64,000 nt of DNA. Source: Thermoproteota archaeon (GTDB lineage Archaea > Thermoproteota > Korarchaeia > JAOZGF01 > JAOZFZ01). How positions within the stretch are numbered: position 1 is the first letter of the stretch; each line of letters opens with the position of its first letter. A program made the translations under genes and the position numbers. The stretch spans positions 3,078-67,077 of the forward strand of contig JAOZFZ010000001.1 of the NCBI GenBank assembly GCA_027491945.1. Direction: 5' to 3'. A model generated the notes under the pieces. That model worked only from the letters and a program-made list of their open reading frames with translations. It ran no database searches and had not been told where the DNA came from. Positions 61,400-64,000 of this stretch are shown in pieces.

Positions 61400-62953
61400 T
61401 CTCTGGGCCTTCAAAAGGAGTAAACTCTCGAAGATTGGATTTACCTTTTGAATGGCCGAACAGTACAGTTCATACACGCCGTCAAAGCTGTTAAGGACAG
61501 TTGACCCGAAGAAAACATATTCTCGCCCAAGAATTTCATCAGATAATAGAAGGCATGTCTTAGGATGCGAAACATTCACGTTTAAAATATCTGCAAGCCT
61601 TTTGGTAAGTTCACCTTTGAGAATAACTCTTATGACACCGGTCCCGTCGTCAATAAGCAATACGATCGTGCTGACTCCTAGATTATCCCCGAGATTACAC
61701 TTCCGGACCTCTATAACCGTTCCCCTAATCTCCCATCTACCAGGGCAGATTCTTGATATGGCCCTACGTGGGTGCAGAACCTCTAAGGATGGAAAAAACC
61801 TATCCACGTCATCCATACGTACAATCTTCGTACTTTGCTTCAGGACTAAGAGTTTTATTGGGCCATCCTTCACACAAAACCCCCTGACGGCAAAACAGCC
61901 TTCCGTTAGGTGCTGAACAGCTGAAACACCTACCCCATCCAAGATCACCTTAGCTATTCCTGTCGCATCATAAACAAAGCACATGCCCCCTAAGCTAGAG
62001 CTCTCTCCAGAATGGAAGACTCTTAGCAGAGTGGAGGAATTCACCTCCCCGGCCTTCAGCTCGTTTATCGTGGTAAGCCCCTTAAGATGAGCCAAAGGAG
62101 CTATTTCTGACGTTCCAGGTAAGACCTGCGACCTCCACCTGACATGGGCTTCTAGTTCCCCAAATCTGCTGCTTTTAACGTCTACAAAAAGGAGGAGTAG
62201 GGGCTTCCCAATTTCAGCCTCCCTGTACTCTAGAATATGATCCCAGAAGACAGTCCTTATGCGCCCAGTCCTGTCCGCCAGCTCGAGGGCGGCAAAGGTT
62301 CTTTCTTCGCCGTCTTCGGATACGAATCTCCTTTCTCCATATTTGTCTATCACAAACCCTAGTACGCAGGTTCTGTCTCCCTCCTTAAGCTCCGATATCG
62401 ATTTGACCTCGTAGAGAACCTCCGGAATTAAATCCGCATCTGTAACTGAGGGATTTACCTCAAACGACCCTGGTTGATCCAGATGAATCTCTAGATCACC
62501 TTTAAGGCCTTTAACCGTTCTACCACTTGTGATAATAAGAACGTCACCCATACTAAGACCTTCAGCCGCCTTGGCAGCTTCATTCCAAAACACAAGAGTA
62601 ACTTCTCCTGTTTTATCGGCCAGCACGGCACGCTTTATAAGCCCACACTGCCCCTCCTTTCGTTTAAATGTAACAGTCGGCAGTACAGCCCTGAGTCGAC
62701 CCACAACGCGAACCCTCCGCATACCATAGACAAGGGTGTTGATGGGCATGTAGTTAACGCGGAACTCCTCCTTTCTTGAGAGGTCAATTCCGAGCTCCGA
62801 GGCCAAGAGGATAAGCGCCCCTTTGCGTGAGACAAGCGGCCCCGATAATATCTCATCTTCCCTTATTTTTCTCCATATCTCCTCCTCTGAAAGACCTGAT
62901 CTCTCCTTGATTAGTTCAAGAAGCTCTCTAATCTCCTTGTCTTCAGCCTCCAC
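61394..62953 (-). CDS. rpa: Replication protein A-type ssDNA-binding protein
   Basis: I place the start at GTG 62953 (after GGGGGAT), giving about 519 residues and 16 bp to the helicase stop; an ATG at 63034 would overlap the helicase gene. The N-terminal helical part (ELLELIKERSGLSEEEIWRKI) resembles other archaeal RPAs. About four OB folds follow, marked by VVGRLRAVLPTVTF, RTCVLGFVIDKYG, LLLFVDVKSSRFGELEAHVRW and WEIRGTVIEVRKC. No zinc finger is visible. It protects ssDNA during replication and repair. Confidence 0.92.
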   Translation of the reverse strand: MEAEDKEIRELLELIKERSGLSEEEIWRKIREDEILSGPLVSRKGALILLASELGIDLSRKEEFRVNYMPINTLVYGMRRVRVVGRLRAVLPTVTFKRKEGQCGLIKRAVLADKTGEVTLVFWNEAAKAAEGLSMGDVLIITSGRTVKGLKGDLEIHLDQPGSFEVNPSVTDADLIPEVLYEVKSISELKEGDRTCVLGFVIDKYGERRFVSEDGEERTFAALELADRTGRIRTVFWDHILEYREAEIGKPLLLLFVDVKSSRFGELEAHVRWRSQVLPGTSEIAPLAHLKGLTTINELKAGEVNSSTLLRVFHSGESSSLGGMCFVYDATGIAKVILDGVGVSAVQHLTEGCFAVRGFCVKDGPIKLLVLKQSTKIVRMDDVDRFFPSLEVLHPRRAISRICPGRWEIRGTVIEVRKCNLGDNLGVSTIVLLIDDGTGVIRVILKGELTKRLADILNVNVSHPKTCLLLSDEILGREYVFFGSTVLNSFDGVYELYCSAIQKVNPIFESLLLLKAQRS

Positions 62954-62969
62954 ACTGAATCCCCCAATA

Positions 62970-64000
62970 CTAGGACGAGCTCCAAAATATTCTGTTCCTA
63001 ACAAAGGTTCTCTCGGCCAAAAAAAGCTGTTCAAAAAATTCTTTTTCTGAAAGAGGCCTCATTGAAAGTATGCGTCTTGCAGCCTTAACACCTACGCCAT
63101 ATGTTGCGAGAGCGTAGACAGCCCTCCTCCCAAAGCCCGCCACAAGGTCAGCGGTCTCTTTGAGCCTCTTAAGGGCTTCAATCTCGCTCTTTTCCAGCTT
63201 CACGCCACGTTTAGACTTCTTTAACGCCTTGAATGGGAGCTTATCACCTGGGGCTAGGACGCCTATAAATATCGATCTGCAATGGGGACATCTAAGCTCC
63301 GGTATATCCTTTATCCTTAGTTTAACCCTCCAACGCCCACAAATGATACACACAAGCTGAACACATTTATTCTCAAGCTGAGTCTGCAGTCTTTCAGCGG
63401 CTATCGATATGGGCAGCCCATCTCCACCAGATTTAAAGGGATAACGGAGACGGACCAACTCTTCTGCTAGAGGCGATGGGGGTCCCGCTTTAGCTATTTT
63501 TATAGAGTTAACAGCCCGTCTTAGCCATATCTCTAGAGTTTTGAGATCGAACTTATAGGAAAGGAGTTCGTGAAATGCCTCTCTTTCTATTATAGAGCCC
63601 CTGAAAGCTGATATAAAGGTTCTGTATTTTCTTCTAAACTCGGCATAGGGAAGATCTCTTTTAATAGCGCCAAAACGCTTTGCAACTTGGAACATCCTCC
63701 ACATGAACATATCGCTGTCAAGAACAGCCCAAAAGAGCTCCCTTTTAAGATCTCTCTCCATTAAATCTCTAACACAGCCAATCAGGAGCTCTGCATATGA
63801 GCCAGGGACATCTATAAGGATGCTATATTGGTTGGACCACGAGTTAACAGGTATCGCCAATCGTTTACCAATGAGGTGGGTCAGAAGCATCCGAAGGGCT
63901 TCATTGGCATTGCTCCCGAGGAAGGTGTGAACGACCAAAAAGCCCTTATGCGGCTCTACAAGCAGTTCAGCATCCCCTATATCCCCCCAGCATTCCTTTA
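62970..64000 (-). CDS. Lhr/Ski2-like DNA helicase, C-terminal part (5' end outside window)
   Basis: The frame is open to the window edge (no stop from 64000 down), so this is the last 343 or so residues of a larger protein. VEPHKGFLVVHTFLGSNANEALRML, a Cys pair module CIICGRWRVKLRIKDIPELRCPHC, and AVYALATYGVGVKAARRIL then FFEQLFLAERTFVRNRIFW at the end match the C-terminus of archaeal Lhr-type superfamily 2 helicases. It lies directly upstream of RPA, consistent with a repair or replication role. Confidence 0.82.
   Translation of the reverse strand, partial: KECWGDIGDAELLVEPHKGFLVVHTFLGSNANEALRMLLTHLIGKRLAIPVNSWSNQYSILIDVPGSYAELLIGCVRDLMERDLKRELFWAVLDSDMFMWRMFQVAKRFGAIKRDLPYAEFRRKYRTFISAFRGSIIEREAFHELLSYKFDLKTLEIWLRRAVNSIKIAKAGPPSPLAEELVRLRYPFKSGGDGLPISIAAERLQTQLENKCVQLVCIICGRWRVKLRIKDIPELRCPHCRSIFIGVLAPGDKLPFKALKKSKRGVKLEKSEIEALKRLKETADLVAGFGRRAVYALATYGVGVKAARRILSMRPLSEKEFFEQLFLAERTFVRNRIFWSSS

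Overview
This window is about 64 kb of archaeal chromosome, almost certainly from a hyperthermophile. The main evidence is a large set of archaeal information-processing genes: D-family DNA polymerase, PriS/PriL, GINS, PCNA, Orc1/Cdc6, aIF1A, aIF2 alpha and beta, aRF1, Pelota, TFE, Elf1, MBF1, NAC and Sec61 beta. The rRNAs are very GC-rich, TATA-type promoters are visible, and most tRNA genes carry introns. The 16S 3' end reads GGATCACCTCCT, and many starts sit behind GGTG- or GAGG-type ribosome binding sites. PolD (both subunits) together with an Elf1-like zinc ribbon points to a deep TACK-side lineage (Korarchaeia-, Caldarchaeales- or Bathyarchaeia-like) rather than Sulfolobales or Thermoproteales, which lack PolD. 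A tRNA-Ile with anticodon UAU, rare in archaea, fits a Korarchaeum-like lineage. This placement is inference. No insertion sequence, CRISPR array or phage gene was seen.

Layout. 0.1-5.6 kb: pelA-dnaG-Toprim operon, map and two membrane-protein genes. 5.6-11.3 kb: a solo 5S rRNA, then a replication and translation operon (OB-fold protein, pcn, priL, priS, gins51, rpl44e, rps27e, eif2a, a Nop10-like gene). 11.3-16 kb: a tRNA cluster with rimI, pyrH, cgi121 and aRF1 between tRNAs. 16-20.5 kb: glycan genes (DUF354, Gfo/Idh oxidoreductase, and two divergent GlcNAc-1-P-transferase-like proteins). 20.5-21.2 kb: five tRNAs. 21.6-28.2 kb: PAC2, an Lrp-type ligand-binding domain, a structured RNA, 23S and 16S rRNA (minus strand), and three tRNAs. 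28.3-35 kb: UPF0147, a p27-like zinc ribbon, two unrecognised small proteins, an HD hydrolase, a UbiD-family decarboxylase, two small pilin-like membrane proteins and two RecA-family ATPases. 35-40 kb: gcvH-gcvPA-gcvPB and a methylthiotransferase. 40-45 kb: aIF2 beta, DUF424, aIF1A, Rio1, a KH protein, three tRNAs, tfe, trm56, mbf1 and nac. 45-48.7 kb: the first mevalonate-pathway genes (HMG-CoA synthase, thiolase, DUF35) with an HTH regulator. 48.7-64 kb: orc1, PolD subunits DP1 and DP2, a GPN GTPase, hisS, tmk, rps17e, zpr1, sec61 beta, a glycosyltransferase, elf1, trxB, RPA and the C-terminal part of an Lhr-type helicase.

How it fits together. Much of the replisome lies in two blocks: clamp, primase and GINS at 6-10 kb, and initiator, polymerase and ssDNA-binding protein at 49-63 kb. 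The 24 tRNA genes are the most unusual content. About 19 are interrupted, at the canonical site and also in the D-loop, the base of the D or anticodon stem, the variable loop and the T-loop, and several carry two introns. Some inferred introns are only 9-15 nt long. The mevalonate genes and the UbiD-family protein together suggest the archaeal phosphomevalonate-dehydratase/decarboxylase route to isoprenoids.
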